Positions 13,311-24,337 of a stretch of 64,000 bases of DNA are shown piece after piece. The DNA comes from Thermothielavioides terrestris NRRL 8126 (lineage: Eukaryota; Ascomycota; Sordariomycetes; Sordariales; Chaetomiaceae). How positions within the stretch are numbered: the first letter of the stretch is position 1; every line of letters starts with the position of its first letter. Below the pieces are notes generated by a model, which worked only from the letters and a program-made list of their open reading frames with translations, was not told the origin of the DNA and searched no databases. The DNA lies in contig NC_016457.1 of the NCBI RefSeq assembly GCF_000226115.1, positions 124,001 to 188,000 of the forward strand. The letters are read 5' to 3'. A program made the translations under genes and the position numbers.

Positions 13311-13964
13311 GGGGGCCGTTGGGGATGAACTGTAATAAGTCTGACGGGAATGCTGGGACGACTGTCGATCCGACTACCTAATGAATTCATCTGTTCTGTT
13401 CTGGGCGACGTATAGTTAGTTCACGGTGGTGAGAAATGACGTCTTGTATCCACGCTGCCGGTACGGAAAGGGCAGAAACCCGAGAGACGTGTGATCCAGG
13501 CTTCACCCCTCCTGCTCCCGACATTCAGGGGGTCGGTCGGAGTGAGGCGAGCTCCTCGGTCTGCGTCCTGCTAGCGATCAAGTCGACCACAATGTTCAGC
13601 TGTCTAATCAACCACTATTGCAACCTTGTTCTTTCGTTTTCATTTCGGCCCTCAGATTCAATGTGGCGGCTCTGGATGACGGAAAAACTTGGCACACCCG
13701 CTTCTACCCGGTGGGCCGGCAGTGGGGTGAACCGCCGGCCCCAGGCCTAACTTTTCAAGGGGCCGAAGATAGGCGAGACCGATGCAGCGATGCCGGAAAA
13801 AACTCAAACGACATGTTCGAGGCCCTTCGATGACCACCGTCCGCAGCATTAGTTAGCTCGTAGCTTCGGTGGCGCCGGGTCCAACCATCAACTGATCTTT
13901 GTGAATAAATCAGGTAGGTACCCAAGGTTGAACAGGTTCCAATGGCATCCCAAGTCCACACACA
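13311..13964. other. Intergenic region; nothing supported
   Basis: About 650 bp separate two plus-strand genes. Short open frames on both strands lack domain signals. It probably holds the terminator of the upstream gene and the promoter of the next. Confidence 0.45.
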
Positions 13965-15053
13965 ATGCTTCTCGAGAAAGACCGATCCATCGATCGGACA
14001 GCAGCGTTTCTTAATCACGGCCGGTTGAAAATGCAGACACCGCAAACCAGGCCGGACACGGCACTGCTCGAGCGGCCGTCCAGACCACGCCATCTCCGCT
14101 CTCTCTCCGGGGGGTTCGACGGCGTCCTGAGCGATGCTGACGGCGCCAGCAATGGCCCCGGAAGACCCACGATGTGTCCTGAGGACGTCGATGGCGGCCT
14201 GCCCCGCCAACCTTCTCCTCTGCAGATCGCCAGCTATGCGTCCCACCTGCGCGCTGAGTCGCGGACTTCTTGGGACGGCACACTCCCCAACCGCGCGAGA
14301 CGAAGCCCCTCTCCGTCGCCGCCCCAGTCGCCGGCCCGGCGCAGCTACCAGTCGCGGCCCGTCTCAGCGATCGGCCTGGCAGGGAACCACTCCTTCGGCA
14401 GACCAACGGTGCTGGCCGACCGGTGGAGCTACGACCGGGAGCGGATGCCGTCCTCCCCTCCTGCTGCGCGATCACGACCGGGCACGCCCGGGAGCGAACG
14501 CGCTGCGTCCGACCGTGCCTTCTCTCGACCGGCCAGCTCGCACATCGAGTCCCGGCCGGCGAGCCCCACGCCCACGCTGAGGGTCATCCCTCCCGGGAGC
14601 TCGACTGACGGTAACACTACCTGGGTGGACTCGGACCTGGAGACGCCACAACATTCGTGGCATGACCGGCGGTCCTACCACCTCCTGACCAGCGCCGAGA
14701 TGGAGATGCTATCTCATCCGCCTCCTCCCGCACGCCCTTCTCCGGTGTCAGCACCCAGATCAGCATCGGCACCAGGATCGCGGTCGGCTTCACCTGCCCT
14801 ATCGCCACCAGGGCCAAGCAAAGGAGAACCACAGGTTGATGGCCGCGCGAAGCAAGAGCGCCCCAGGCGTTTCCGCAGAAAACACGCCAGAGACCGCGGT
14901 GAGGAGAGTGCACCGGGGTGTCTGGGGCTGTGTGACGTTTCAACAGCCTGGCGCATAGGCGGGATGTTTGGCGCGTGGCTCGTCGGCACTGTGATACCCA
15001 TCATGCTTAGGCTGGTGACTGGGTGTGTTGCCGCTATCTTTAGCTGTCATTGA
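13965..15053 (+). CDS. Unknown Ser/Pro/Arg-rich protein with C-terminal membrane segment
   Basis: A single uninterrupted frame of 362 codons. Residues 1 to about 310 are disordered, with many S-P, R-P and RS repeats (for example RSPSPSPPQSPARRS), consistent with a phosphorylated cytosolic tail. A basic stretch (QERPRRFRRKHARDR) at about 303-317 precedes a hydrophobic C-terminal segment (WRIGGMFGAWLVGTVIPIML) at about 332-352 with a few residues after it, so a tail-anchored topology is the simplest reading. The start may instead be the Met at 14031 (MQTPQTRPD). No known domain was recognised. It is convergent with the next gene, across 593 bp. Confidence 0.65.
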   Translation: MLLEKDRSIDRTAAFLNHGRLKMQTPQTRPDTALLERPSRPRHLRSLSGGFDGVLSDADGASNGPGRPTMCPEDVDGGLPRQPSPLQIASYASHLRAESRTSWDGTLPNRARRSPSPSPPQSPARRSYQSRPVSAIGLAGNHSFGRPTVLADRWSYDRERMPSSPPAARSRPGTPGSERAASDRAFSRPASSHIESRPASPTPTLRVIPPGSSTDGNTTWVDSDLETPQHSWHDRRSYHLLTSAEMEMLSHPPPPARPSPVSAPRSASAPGSRSASPALSPPGPSKGEPQVDGRAKQERPRRFRRKHARDRGEESAPGCLGLCDVSTAWRIGGMFGAWLVGTVIPIMLRLVTGCVAAIFSCH

Positions 15054-15646
15054 TGCCCATTCAGGACGGGCAAAATTGGATGCTAGATGCACGAGGTGGG
15101 GTGAGATGTCAGTTCTTGAGGTCGGGGTTTGTCTGGCAACCATGGTTGCTGCCACCCGAGTGCCTTCCAGGCCATCTTCAAGGACAAACGGGAACATGCT
15201 AGATCATCACGGGAACTAACTGTCCATGGAATGGGCGGGCATCTCTGGCTGAAAGAAATGAGGCAACATGCGAGGTCTCATGTGCGGTGGGACCAGGCGG
15301 CGGTCCCAGGCCAGGACGGTGTCCAGAACTTGAAGCATTGCAGGTGTTAGAACTCAGTAGTAGACATCAGCACATAATACAAACCAACAGGATACGCCAT
15401 ATACCACGCCCCGTAGTCCGACCCAACCAGGCACAGCTCAACCCACCGGTATCCCATCCATTAAGCAGCTGACGCCTCCGAATAGCCCCTCATTGGTACC
15501 CTCCTAGCCGCCCGTCACATCCAACGAAAGGAGACCAAAATGACCTCGGACAGAACGTGCTCAAAGAAAACGGCTAAGATCCGACCGAACCAAACGCCTG
15601 CTCATCCAAGACATAGCACATCATGGAACCAACCCATCAAGAAAGA
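15054..15646. other. Convergent intergenic region
   Basis: This holds the 3' ends of two converging genes. No open frame with a recognisable domain is present. Confidence 0.45.
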
Positions 15647-17223
15647 TCAGAACAGTGCGACAGCCATAGGCTGAGGATTCTCCTCGTCCGCCACGGGCGC
15701 TGGAGACGCTGGCACGTCGCCCTCGTCCTTGGCACTGTTGCTCTCCCATAGCTCAAAGCTCTCGGTGGCGCCTTCGATGGGAGCCAGCACCGCAGCGTCA
15801 ACGGCCCGGTCGTTGCCTTCCATGAGGTCGTCAATGTCGGCAGCCTCGACATCGGCGATGCTGACGTCATGCTGTTGCTGCCGTCCGCTGCCTGGCCCGT
15901 CGGTCTCGCAAGGCATCTGCTGGTCTTGCGCGTCCGGGAGGCGAGGCAACTCGTCGGCGGAGGGTGTCTCCAAGACCCCCTCGTCGACGACGGCCTCGGG
16001 ATCCTCCTCATCGCCGGGCACGATGAACACGCTGGTGCTATCGCAGCCCTCGCCGTAGAAATCGGCAGCGTTCATCTCGGCCAGCGGCCCGCGCCCCTTC
16101 AGCAAGAGGACGTCTTCGTCAATGTCGGCGGCGTCCGCAGCGGCCACGGGAGACCCGCGCGCAGACGACGTCTGGCTGACGTCCTCGGGAGGCGGGATAT
16201 TCTCCTTGTCGCGGCCGTCGGCCCGATCGCGGCCGGCGCGGGTCTCCGACTCCTCGTCGCTGCTGATGTCGAGCGTGCAGGTGCCGTGCTGCAGCAGGTT
16301 GGTCATCTCCTGCTCCGGCGTGTCCTCGTGAATGTTGAAGCACCACGAGGATCTCAGGTCGGGCGTGGGGAGGGAGAAATCCAGGGCAGCGCTGCTGGTC
16401 TTGCCGCTGCTGTTGTTGCTGCTGCTTCTACGACCGCCCCGAAAGCTGCCTGAATAGCTGGGGATAGTGCCCTTTAGTGCGGTATCCAGCGAAAACGGAA
16501 CGCCGGCGCCTAGGTTGAACGGCGGGGGGTCAGGGCGCTGGGTGCGGCGCCGCGAGAGGATGCCCACGCGCTTGGAAGCGCGCGTGGGTGAACGGCCAGC
16601 AGGTGCTGTCAGCGGGGACGGTGCTGCGCTCTTGACCCTCAACCGCGCTGCCGGAGACTTGGGCTGGAGGATGTTGCGCGGCCGAGCAGATGAGGGCCTG
16701 GAGGGCGGAGAGCTGAGGACATCCTTGAAGGCAGGGGACGACGCGGCCTTCGTCAGGGTGAAGGCGGCGGCGGGCTTGGCGAAGCCATCGCTCAAGTCGC
16801 TCCAGGTTTCAGCGCCCTTCGAACGCTTTGAGAAGAGCACAGGGGCGATGTTCTCCGAGTTGTCGTCGTCTGATACCTCGGACGCTTTCCGCTTAACCGG
16901 CGAGTTCGAGAGCGCTTCGCCAGGTTAGCAGCCCTCCCACAAGTCAAGACACGGCAAACGGATTGAAAACTGATGGCAAAGGAAGCAAACAGGACGATGG
17001 GGGCACGGCAAGCGCGTGTCACGCTTTTTTTTCCAAGCGCAGAACGAGTTGCGGCTTCACAGGGGCTTCACAAGACTCGAATCGCATCAAGCGCCAGCTG
17101 AGGGACGTGGAGAGCAAAAAAGGACAACAGCGACATACCATTCTGGCGATTCTTGATGCTCGCCAGGCTCTTCAGCCGCGCCCCATCAAGAGGAGCAAAG
17201 GGTTGACGGCTGAGCGTCGCCAT
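15647..17223 (-). CDS. Unknown acidic fungal protein beginning MATLSRQPFAPL
   Basis: Exons 17139-17223 and 15647-16914 (minus) join across a 224 bp intron (GTATGT donor, GCTAACC branch, GAAG acceptor), giving 450 residues. The first exon encodes MATLSRQPFAPLDGARLKSL and ends NRQN; the second continues ALSNSPVKRKASEVSDDDNS, then ENIAPVLFSKRSKG. This head, with its basic KR-rich motif inside an acidic Ser/Asp context, looks like a nuclear or cell-cycle-regulated protein, and an S-P-V-K site could be a CDK target (inference). The C-terminal half is acidic, with clusters such as DISSDEESE and DKENIPPPED. No catalytic domain was seen. It is divergent from the thymidylate kinase gene across 2.1 kb. 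Confidence 0.75.
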
Positions 17224-17509
17224 GGTGGAGCACGGCTGAGTGAGGAAGGTCGCAAGGTCGCTGTGGAACAGAGCGGTGTCGACACAGTGCCCGGCGTTCA
17301 AGCCTTCGTGTAAGCGTCGCGCGCAGCCCACCTGCCAAGCGACCCAAAAATGCCCTCAGCTGGCCTCCGCGAGGGACAGACAACTGCGCGTAAAAGGAAT
17401 GTTTTGTTGACGGCCGACTGTGCGCCCGAACAACCACCTGTGGTGCGAAAGAGAACGATAGCGGGTGACCGTCCGCAGAGGGAGCGCAGGCAGGGAAAAG
17501 GGAGAGACG

Positions 17510-17580
17510 GGAGAAGAGAGAGAGAGAGAGAGTGGGGTGGGGGAGGAGAGGAGAGGAGAGAGTGACAGAGAGTCAGAGAG
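17510..17580 (+). repeat. GA-rich microsatellite
   Basis: A purine-only run with repeated GAGAGAG interrupted by GGTGGGG lies about 290-360 bp upstream of the minus-strand gene starting at 17223. GAGA tracts often keep promoters nucleosome-poor; here that is inference. Confidence 0.75.
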
Positions 17581-18515
17581 GACGTGCGCCAGCAGCGGGG
17601 CGCTTTCAGGAAGCGAGGGAGCAGGCAATTCTTATTGCTCAGGTGGTCTGCTGGAACGGCCGGTCGGCCAAGGCGGCCTCTGTCTTTTCTGCGACTGACC
17701 TGGCGCCGGCCACGGCTATCTTGTTCTTGTATGAACGGGCGCTGCAGAGGACCGGGAAAACGCAGAGAGCGATGAGCTTGCACACAGGGCTAGGCCGAGC
17801 TTAAGCTCTGCGGTGTCTCTCGTCCCCGTAAGTCGCCTGCGGAGCCGGATTTGGCGCAGACGCGGTCCGAGAAGTTGTGTCTGATGGCAGCGAGTGACAG
17901 AGACGGACGAGGGCGGGCGAGATGGGGCCGGCCACCTTGCGAGAGGCAGAACCAGAGCGGTGAAAGGGACAGGGACCTGGCAACGAAGGGGGGAGGTGGG
18001 GGGAGGGCGCATCCGGGGTTAAGAGGGAAGGTTGAAACGAAGTCCTGCGCCGGATCGAAATGAATGGCACCGCAGTGTTCGGCTCTCAGACAGGAGTGGC
18101 CTTCGGGGTGTGCGGGTGTGCGGCGGAGGGCGGACTGGTTGGAACGTTAATGCCAACGTTAACTCGATGACGGGAGTTGCTTGGGCCTGCCTTTGCGTGG
18201 TAAAACAGTTCGGAATACGGATACACAGTACCATGAACGTTATGCGTGCGGGCGGGGTTCTGCTTGCGCTTGAGAGCTCCTGCGCAGGGCCGACTTGGCA
18301 AACCGGCAACAAGCATCACGATTGGTAGCATGCCGATGCAACCTGCCAAAAAAGCTGCCAATCAGCGTTCGAGTCCAAGTCCCACGCCAGACGCGGTGCG
18401 CCCTGGTTTGGCGGCAGGCGCGAATCACCGCGTCCATGGCCTCCAATGGCTTCCAGGGTTCTCCGCCCACGCGGCATGGGGACTGGGCATGGGACTGGGC
18501 ATGGGGCCGTGTTGA

Positions 18516-18602
18516 GCGCCCTACACTACACTACCTCTCGGTAACTCTAGGGCTAACTGCCTTAACATATCCGCACACTACGGTAGTGTAAGGTAGTTAG
18601 CG
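18516..18602. repeat. Imperfect inverted repeat (about 20 bp arms)
   Basis: The left arm GCGCCCTACACTACACTACC and the right arm GGTAGTGTAAGGTAGTTAGC face each other across about 45 bp. The match is imperfect, with one bulge and a few substitutions. It sits in the long intergenic space before the thymidylate kinase gene. It may be a tiny transposon relic or a hairpin; no target duplication is evident. Confidence 0.5.
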
Positions 18603-19360
18603 CCCGATCAGCTGAGACAGCGCCAGATTCCGCCGTGTGTATCCGCAACCCATGAGTCCTTTGGGCAGTTTTTGGCATCCCTTGCATGGCGTCGGCTCTT
18701 AGGATTGCAATCCAGCTCTTTTTGACCTCGGCGAGAGCGTCAAGTTGTCGACAATGTGCCAGGTTGGAGTTCCCGCTTGGAACTGCCCTGCGGTGCAGAT
18801 GGAAGAGCCCTCGACTGAGAAAGAGTGGGGTGGGTGCCTCATATCTGTGCGTACGGTACTAAGGTAGGTTATCACAGGGTCCCGTCCATGTAGCCCAGCA
18901 TCAATGCGCCAGCACCCTACACAACCTACACTGCCAGTTACCTTTTCCAGCTCCCTCTCTCCTGCGCGCAAGCATCATGTTAGTTGCACAGAGATTTCCG
19001 CGCACTGTTTCCGTTTTCCGAACGCTGACAGGTACTTCATGCTCTTCAAGACGGAGGAACGAGCGTTCGGTTGGGTCCCTGTGGCGCTCCATCAAGCTTT
19101 CCATTCCCTTGTTGAACGAACGGTTGCTCTTCCAGAACTTCCCCACAACCGAGTGGTTGGCTGGCTGCCAAAGCCTGCCGGCGACAGCTGCCCCTCGCCA
19201 GGAGTGAATGGTGGCACTCCTCGTCACCTAACTTGCAATCAATCTAGTGCTCCCGCCAACCATCAATTGGTCCGCCCATCGCATTTCCTTGCCGTACCGT
19301 GTGTCGTCAATTCCTTGCGCCTTCTTTCCCGAGAGATCGGAACTGATTCGTCGGCGGGCC

Positions 19361-20498
19361 ATGGCCTCAATTAATGATCTGGCGACTGCCGCCGTCTCAG
19401 CCCTCGTCACTCCCGCGCCAACAACTGCAGCAGCCCCGCCCTCGCCATTGCCATTGCCCGATTCGGCGCGGGCCGGAACCGAAGACGGCGCTCATGGTGA
19501 GCCTGCCGTGGCCCGGGGCGCCCTCGTGGTCCTCGAAGGGCTCGACCGGAGTGGCAAGACGACCCAAGTCAAGCTGCTCGAGCAGCGCTTTGTCGAGCTC
19601 GGCCGCAAGGTGAAGGTGATGCGCTTCCCGGGTATGTTAGCGACATACCTATCCTACATTGCATGACTTACCGCCCTTGCATCGTAATACCCCAGGGTTG
19701 AGGCAGCTCTCTGAAACAGGAGAGCGACACACTGGCTGACATGCATCTGGTGCTACTCCCTGCGGGCCCCAACTCGAAGACCGCACGACGCCGATTGGCC
19801 AGATGATCGATTCGTACCTCAGGAGCCAGGTCGACATGGACGATCATGTCATCCACTTGCTCTTCAGCGCGAACCGGTGGGAAGCAGCGTACGGCCTTAT
19901 CCTTTTCCTTCCCCCTCGACCCTGAAGTGTTTGTTGGACGTGCTAGTTAAGAGGTGACCTCCAAAGTAAAACCATCGCGTCGCTGCTCACCGCGGGTGTC
20001 ACGGTCATCTGCGACCGCTACTATCACAGCGGCATCGTCTACTCGGCCGCGAAGCAGAATCCTTCTCTTACCCTTTCATGGGCCCGCGCCCCCGAAGTTG
20101 GCCTTCCTCGGCCGGATTTAGTGCTCTTCCTGGACCTGGATGAGAACCAGGCGAGGGCACGCGGCGGCTGGGGCGGGGAGGCCTACGAGAAGGCCGAGAT
20201 GCAGCGGCGCGTGCGGGAACTTTTCTGGGGGCTGAGCCTAGGCAAGATCGAGACGGCGTCTGTCGTCGCAGAGCAGGGCGCCGTCGGCCCCAAGGAGGAG
20301 GTGGCGGTCGGGCCGCCCACTGCCCAGAGATTGACGGGAACGGAGTATCGGTTCCGCCAGGAAGAGGAAGACCTTCACGTCATCGACGCAAGTCCGTCCG
20401 TCGAGGAGGTTGCTGAAGAAGTCTGGAGGGTAGTGAAATCGAGAGTCGAGGCTGTCGAAAAGGGGGAAATGGGAAGAGGGATACGAAGGGTCTCGTAG
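19361..20498 (+). CDS. CDC8: Thymidylate kinase (dTMP kinase)
   Basis: Phosphorylates dTMP to dTDP with ATP, the step joining the de novo and salvage routes to dTTP. Exons 19361-19631, 19780-19888 and 19967-20498 give 303 residues; each join restores family text. The P-loop reads [11 protein letters not shown] (about residues 66-76) in place of the usual GxDxx[21 protein letters not shown] spans the first join and ANRWEAAKTIASLL the second. The nucleotide-binding [16 protein letters not shown] block (DRY motif) and the PDLVLFLDL strand follow. The protein is longer than yeast Cdc8 (about 216 residues): it has a ~55-residue Ala/Pro N-terminal lead and an insertion after the lid region (…[20 protein letters not shown]). 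The lead could be a targeting sequence, but that is uncertain. Confidence 0.92.
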
Positions 20499-21100
20499 AG
20501 GCGAGGGGAGAAGAAAGATGTCCTTGGATCGGTGGGCGTACGATCAAGAGCGGGTTCAGACCTGCATGGCGAAGTTCGAAGTTGCGCGCAGATGCGAGTA
20601 TGGCAAAAGAAGCATGGGAGGCATGTCTAGGCGTCGTTGTGACACCCGACTGGTCTGTGGGAGAAGAGAGAAAGCGTTCAAAACGGTTGCGGCGGTTGAA
20701 CTCAACCGCAACCGATGGCTGAACCAGACATCTATATACCGCAATATACTGGGAATCTGTGTAATGAGCTCGTAGGCCCAAGCCGGAAACCAGGCTCAGA
20801 GCACGCGAGTGCCGTGTTGAATGACCAAAAAAAGCCCGCCCCCATGCAAAAATAAAAGCAGAGAGCCAGCCCGATGTTGAGATCCGCGCCAATTCATGCC
20901 GACGTGTGTATGCCCCTTTGCAGAACCCCCCTGCCCTCTCATGAGCGCCGAAACGCCAGCTTTATGCAAACCCCGAAGAAACCGAAGACGACAACGCTTG
21001 CCTGGCATCGCTGCCATATACACATATATGACGGCTCTTTGTTGAAAATAATGCCCCCCCCCCCCCCCCCCCCAGGTCCAAATCCGCCGGGTTTCATCAA
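20499..21100. other. Convergent intergenic region with poly-C tract
   Basis: The 3' ends of thymidylate kinase and GTP cyclohydrolase face each other here. It contains a run of 20 C at 21054-21073, listed separately. No gene was recognised. Confidence 0.5.
21054..21073 (+). repeat. Homopolymer C20 tract
   Basis: Twenty consecutive C lie 27 bp beyond the GTP cyclohydrolase stop, so the transcript would carry G20 in its 3' untranslated region if transcription reads that far. Such tracts are prone to length error in assembly and replication. Confidence 0.9.
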
Positions 21101-22093
21101 TCAGCGGTTTACCCCAATCAGACTCAGGAACTCGTTCCTCGTCTTCTCCTTGCGCTCGAAACAGCCCAGCACGCAGCTGGTGATGGTGGTGCTGCTCGTC
21201 TTCTGGACGCCGCGCATCACCATGCACAGGTGGCTCGACTCCATGACGACGGCAACGCCCTGCGGCTTGAGGACCTCCATGATGGCGTTGGCCACCTCCT
21301 TAGTAAGGCGCTCTTGTATCTGAAGCCTCCGCGCAAACATCTCGGCGATGCGCGGTAGCTTGGAGATGCCAATGACGGCATTGGCCGGTATGTAGCCGAT
21401 GTGCATCTTGCCGTTGAACGGCACGAGGTGGTGCTCGCACATGCTGAAGACCTCGATATCCTTAACAATGACCATTTCGTTATGGCGCTCTTGGAAGATG
21501 GCGCCGTTGACAATGTCGCGCACGTTTTCTTGGTAGCCCTTGGTGAAGAAGAGCATGGCCTTGGCGTACCGCTCCGGCGTCGCCAGCAGGCCCTCGCGAT
21601 CGGGGTCCTCGCCTATGCACTCGAGCAGCGTCCTGACGGCACCTTTCATCCGGGCCAGCCGGTTTTCCTTCTGCGCATCGTCCTCCTCCAATCGCTCCCG
21701 CGTCCCCACGCTGGGTCGGCTCAGACCGTCGAAATCGATGACGGGGCTCGGCGACCTGGTGGAAGAATCGCCCGCGTCGCCCGGCGTGGCTGCCTCCTCC
21801 CTCACGGCGCCGGGCGCCACCGCGGTTCTTCTCTTCTTCCTCTTGGGCTCCGGCTCCGGTTTGTCGCGGAAGTCTCGGGCCGGCTTGCTGACACTCGACC
21901 GACGCTCTCCGATTGCGCGCGTGCCATTGGGGCCGCCGGTGTTGAGATCCTTTATGTCACCGTCGCGCAGCCTCGTCCTGCCGTTGCCATTGCCGTTGCC
22001 CTTGGCCTTGGCCTTGTTTCTTTTGTTGTTCTCGTCCCCGTTGGCCAACGCGGCGGGGCTCTCGGAGCCGGAGGGGGAATCGAATTGAGCCAT
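21101..22093 (-). CDS. FOL2: GTP cyclohydrolase I
   Basis: Converts GTP to 7,8-dihydroneopterin triphosphate, the first step of folate/pterin synthesis; the enzyme is normally a homodecamer with one zinc per subunit. It is a single-exon gene of 330 residues. The first ~145 are a basic disordered extension ([16 protein letters not shown] and [11 protein letters not shown]) that bacterial FolE lacks. The catalytic domain begins near [20 protein letters not shown] and has the [16 protein letters not shown] signature, MCEHHLVPF with zinc ligands Cys219 and His222, and [11 protein letters not shown] with the third ligand Cys290. Both family signature regions are intact, so activity is expected. 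The Lys/Arg-rich extension could be a nuclear signal (inference). It converges on the thymidylate kinase gene. Confidence 0.97.
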   Translation of the reverse strand: MAQFDSPSGSESPAALANGDENNKRNKAKAKGNGNGNGRTRLRDGDIKDLNTGGPNGTRAIGERRSSVSKPARDFRDKPEPEPKRKKRRTAVAPGAVREEAATPGDAGDSSTRSPSPVIDFDGLSRPSVGTRERLEEDDAQKENRLARMKGAVRTLLECIGEDPDREGLLATPERYAKAMLFFTKGYQENVRDIVNGAIFQERHNEMVIVKDIEVFSMCEHHLVPFNGKMHIGYIPANAVIGISKLPRIAEMFARRLQIQERLTKEVANAIMEVLKPQGVAVVMESSHLCMVMRGVQKTSSTTITSCVLGCFERKEKTRNEFLSLIGVNR

Positions 22094-22876
22094 TGCGTCG
22101 CCGGGCTGAGCAGCTCTTGGTGAGGGCGCGAGAAAAAAAGGGGACAGCCACAGAAAATTCGGTGGAACCCGACGAGCAGATGACTACGGAGGTACAACTC
22201 CCAGGATCGAAAAAGGGAGGTAGGGGTAAAAGGACCGGGGAAGAACGGAGTCAGAGGAACCTGCGGCCCGCCTCCGAAATTTTCGGCCCCGGATTCGCAG
22301 CATCAAGCGGAGGGCTGTATTCCGTACAATACCTGTACTCCGTAATGGCCTTGCTTATCTTATCGCGCTGACGTCAGGTTACCTTGGATACCCTCCCAGC
22401 GAGCAAAATGGCATTTACAGCAGTTATGGACGTTTTGAAATAACTCGCGGCATTGTTTCACGTCCATCATGATTGGTATTTTCGCTAGCCGTTTGCTGAG
22501 ATGCATCAACAATTGGTAGGGTAAGGTAGCTTCCTTTGAGATAATCTGATCGTTATCTAAAGTCCTCTAATTCAAAGTGCCAACCCCTGGCTTTGGCACA
22601 CTTTCTGAGGAAAATCGGGGCAGGCCCCACTGCGCCGCTTCGAGCGTGCTGCGTGCGCAGTGGAACTCTCCAATCGCGCAGAGGGTGGGCTTGAACCTCC
22701 AAACAGCTGCAAACTCGGGGCAGACACGAGATCTGCAACAACCGGCCCCGTCTCTTGCCCATTCCGAGAAGTCCATCGCTTTTGAACGACGGTATTCTTG
22801 GACTTCCACCTCCACTCGAGGATTAGTTTCACCCACTGTCGCATCCGAACACCCGAAAACCGACGCATGAATCAAC
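22094..22876. other. Divergent promoter region between GTP cyclohydrolase and TAF11
   Basis: About 780 bp separate the two start codons. An ATG at 22867, in a different frame from and overlapping the TAF11 start at 22877, may act as an upstream start. No other gene is supported. Confidence 0.5.
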
Positions 22877-24012
22877 ATGTCGTCTCCATCGGCGCGCTCT
22901 CCGCCGTACCCTCCTCACACACAATTACCGGGCATCAATACCGCGTCGACAAATAAAAAGCGTGCCGCGGACGGCCCGGCGCCGCCGCCGCCGCCGCTCA
23001 AACGACGAAAGGCATCTGCGATCTCGACGGCTTCGGGACCCGGATCGGCGCACCCGCTGCGGCAGACGTCATTCCCGCCAGACGATACTGCGGTCCCTCA
23101 CGAGGCGCGATCTCCGTCCGCCGATGTCGACACCATGAGCCTTGTCAGCGGCAGCCAGGTGAGCGCCGCAGCGCCGCTGAAAAAAAAGCGCGGGCGCAAA
23201 TCCAAGGCCGAGAAGGCACGCGAACAGACGCCATCGGCAGTCGGCGGGCGGGCAGCCACGGCCGTTAGTGGTGCTAGTGACGGCGGTGGCCGGGGCGCGG
23301 CGAAGAGCGTGGCTGGCGGGACCGCCGGCGGCGACGAGGGCGAGGCCGAGGATGACGGCCCTACCGAGGTCGCTGCGACGGCAGACATCCGGACGAAGGA
23401 GCAAAAGGAGGAGGAACACCGCATGAGGGGAATGCTCATCAGCGCGCTTTCGGAGGACCAGTTCCTCCGTTATGAGAATTGGCGCGCCGCGAATCTGAGC
23501 AAGGCCTCGGTCCGAAGGGTGAGTGAGGAACCCAATGCCTGCTTCGATGCGGAAACGCTTTCATCTCCCAGCTCGGTTCCGCTAATCTAATACCCCTTTC
23601 GCTTTTTGCCTAGCTTGTCAATGCGACCACATCGCAATCCGTCACAGAGAACGTTGTGATAGCCATGCGCGCGGTCGCGAAGGTCTTCGTTGGCGATATC
23701 ATCGAGAGCGCACGCCGGGTGCAGGGCGAGTGGATCCTCAAGATGGGCGAGAAGCAGACAGATCTGCCCAGCCCCCCGCCCTCGGCCACCAAGGCAGATA
23801 CAGGCGTTGAAGCGAGTCCGCCCAACAAGGAGCCAGAAGTCGAAGACCGCCGGGGACCTCTACGCCCGGACCACCTGCGCGAAGCAGTGCGCCGTTACCG
23901 GACGGGCTTCGAGGGCGGCGGCGTTGGCATGCAGTGGGTCTTTCACCAACAGCAGCAAGGAGGCGTGGAACGGTTTCCTACACGGACAGGTGGACGCATA
24001 ATATTCCGTTGA
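22877..24012 (+). CDS. TAF11: TFIID subunit TAF11 (TAFII28-like)
   Basis: Component of the general transcription factor TFIID; its histone-fold pairs with TAF13. Exons 22877-23518 and 23614-24012 join across a 95 bp intron (GTGAGT donor, GCTAAT branch, TAG acceptor), giving 346 residues. The N-terminal ~175 residues are disordered with basic patches (KKKRGRKSKAEKA). The histone fold starts at RMRGMLISALSEDQFLRYEN and runs through WRAANLSKASVRR, the join, LVNATTSQSVTENVV and AVAKVFVGDIIESAR, then RGPLRPDHLREAVRRYRTGF, the classic TAF11 C-terminal helix. Between the last two is a ~40-residue Pro/Glu insert. The intron falls inside the histone fold, immediately after SVRR. The last ~20 residues are unusual. 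Confidence 0.95.
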
Positions 24013-24337
24013 CCGGAAGGGTGACGAGTTGCGGTTGGCTGGCTGGGAGTCACGACGTACATGTCTTTGGGTTTGGCGCATATCCGGCAAGGGAATAGAC
24101 GCGGACATACGGGGACCAGAAATTCGATACCCCATGGCATTAGGAGTACCTGCATGTGCTTGTCTTGGAATTCAATGGCGGCAGTGGGCGTCGACATCAT
24201 TACAACACGATTTGGTTGGGGATTGAATCGATTACACTACGGAGCATCCCGTCGCCCTATGTCCACGCAGGGACCGAGCAAGGTGGTCGAGATGCTGAAG
24301 AGAATGAGGGTAGCGGTACGGCTGGCTCCTGGCGGCA
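24013..24337. other. Convergent intergenic region
   Basis: About 325 bp between the TAF11 stop and the stop of the C2H2/cupin-like gene. Nothing recognisable. Confidence 0.4.

Larger units (their letters stand above)
17224..19360. other. Long divergent intergenic region with simple repeats
   Basis: About 2.1 kb lies between divergent genes. It contains a purine tract rich in GAGAGA at about 17510-17580, a three-copy short repeat related to GGGACTGGGCAT at about 18470-18510, and an imperfect inverted repeat at 18516-18602. Open frames overlap on both strands with no recognisable domain. It is probably a shared promoter region and upstream leaders. Confidence 0.5.
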
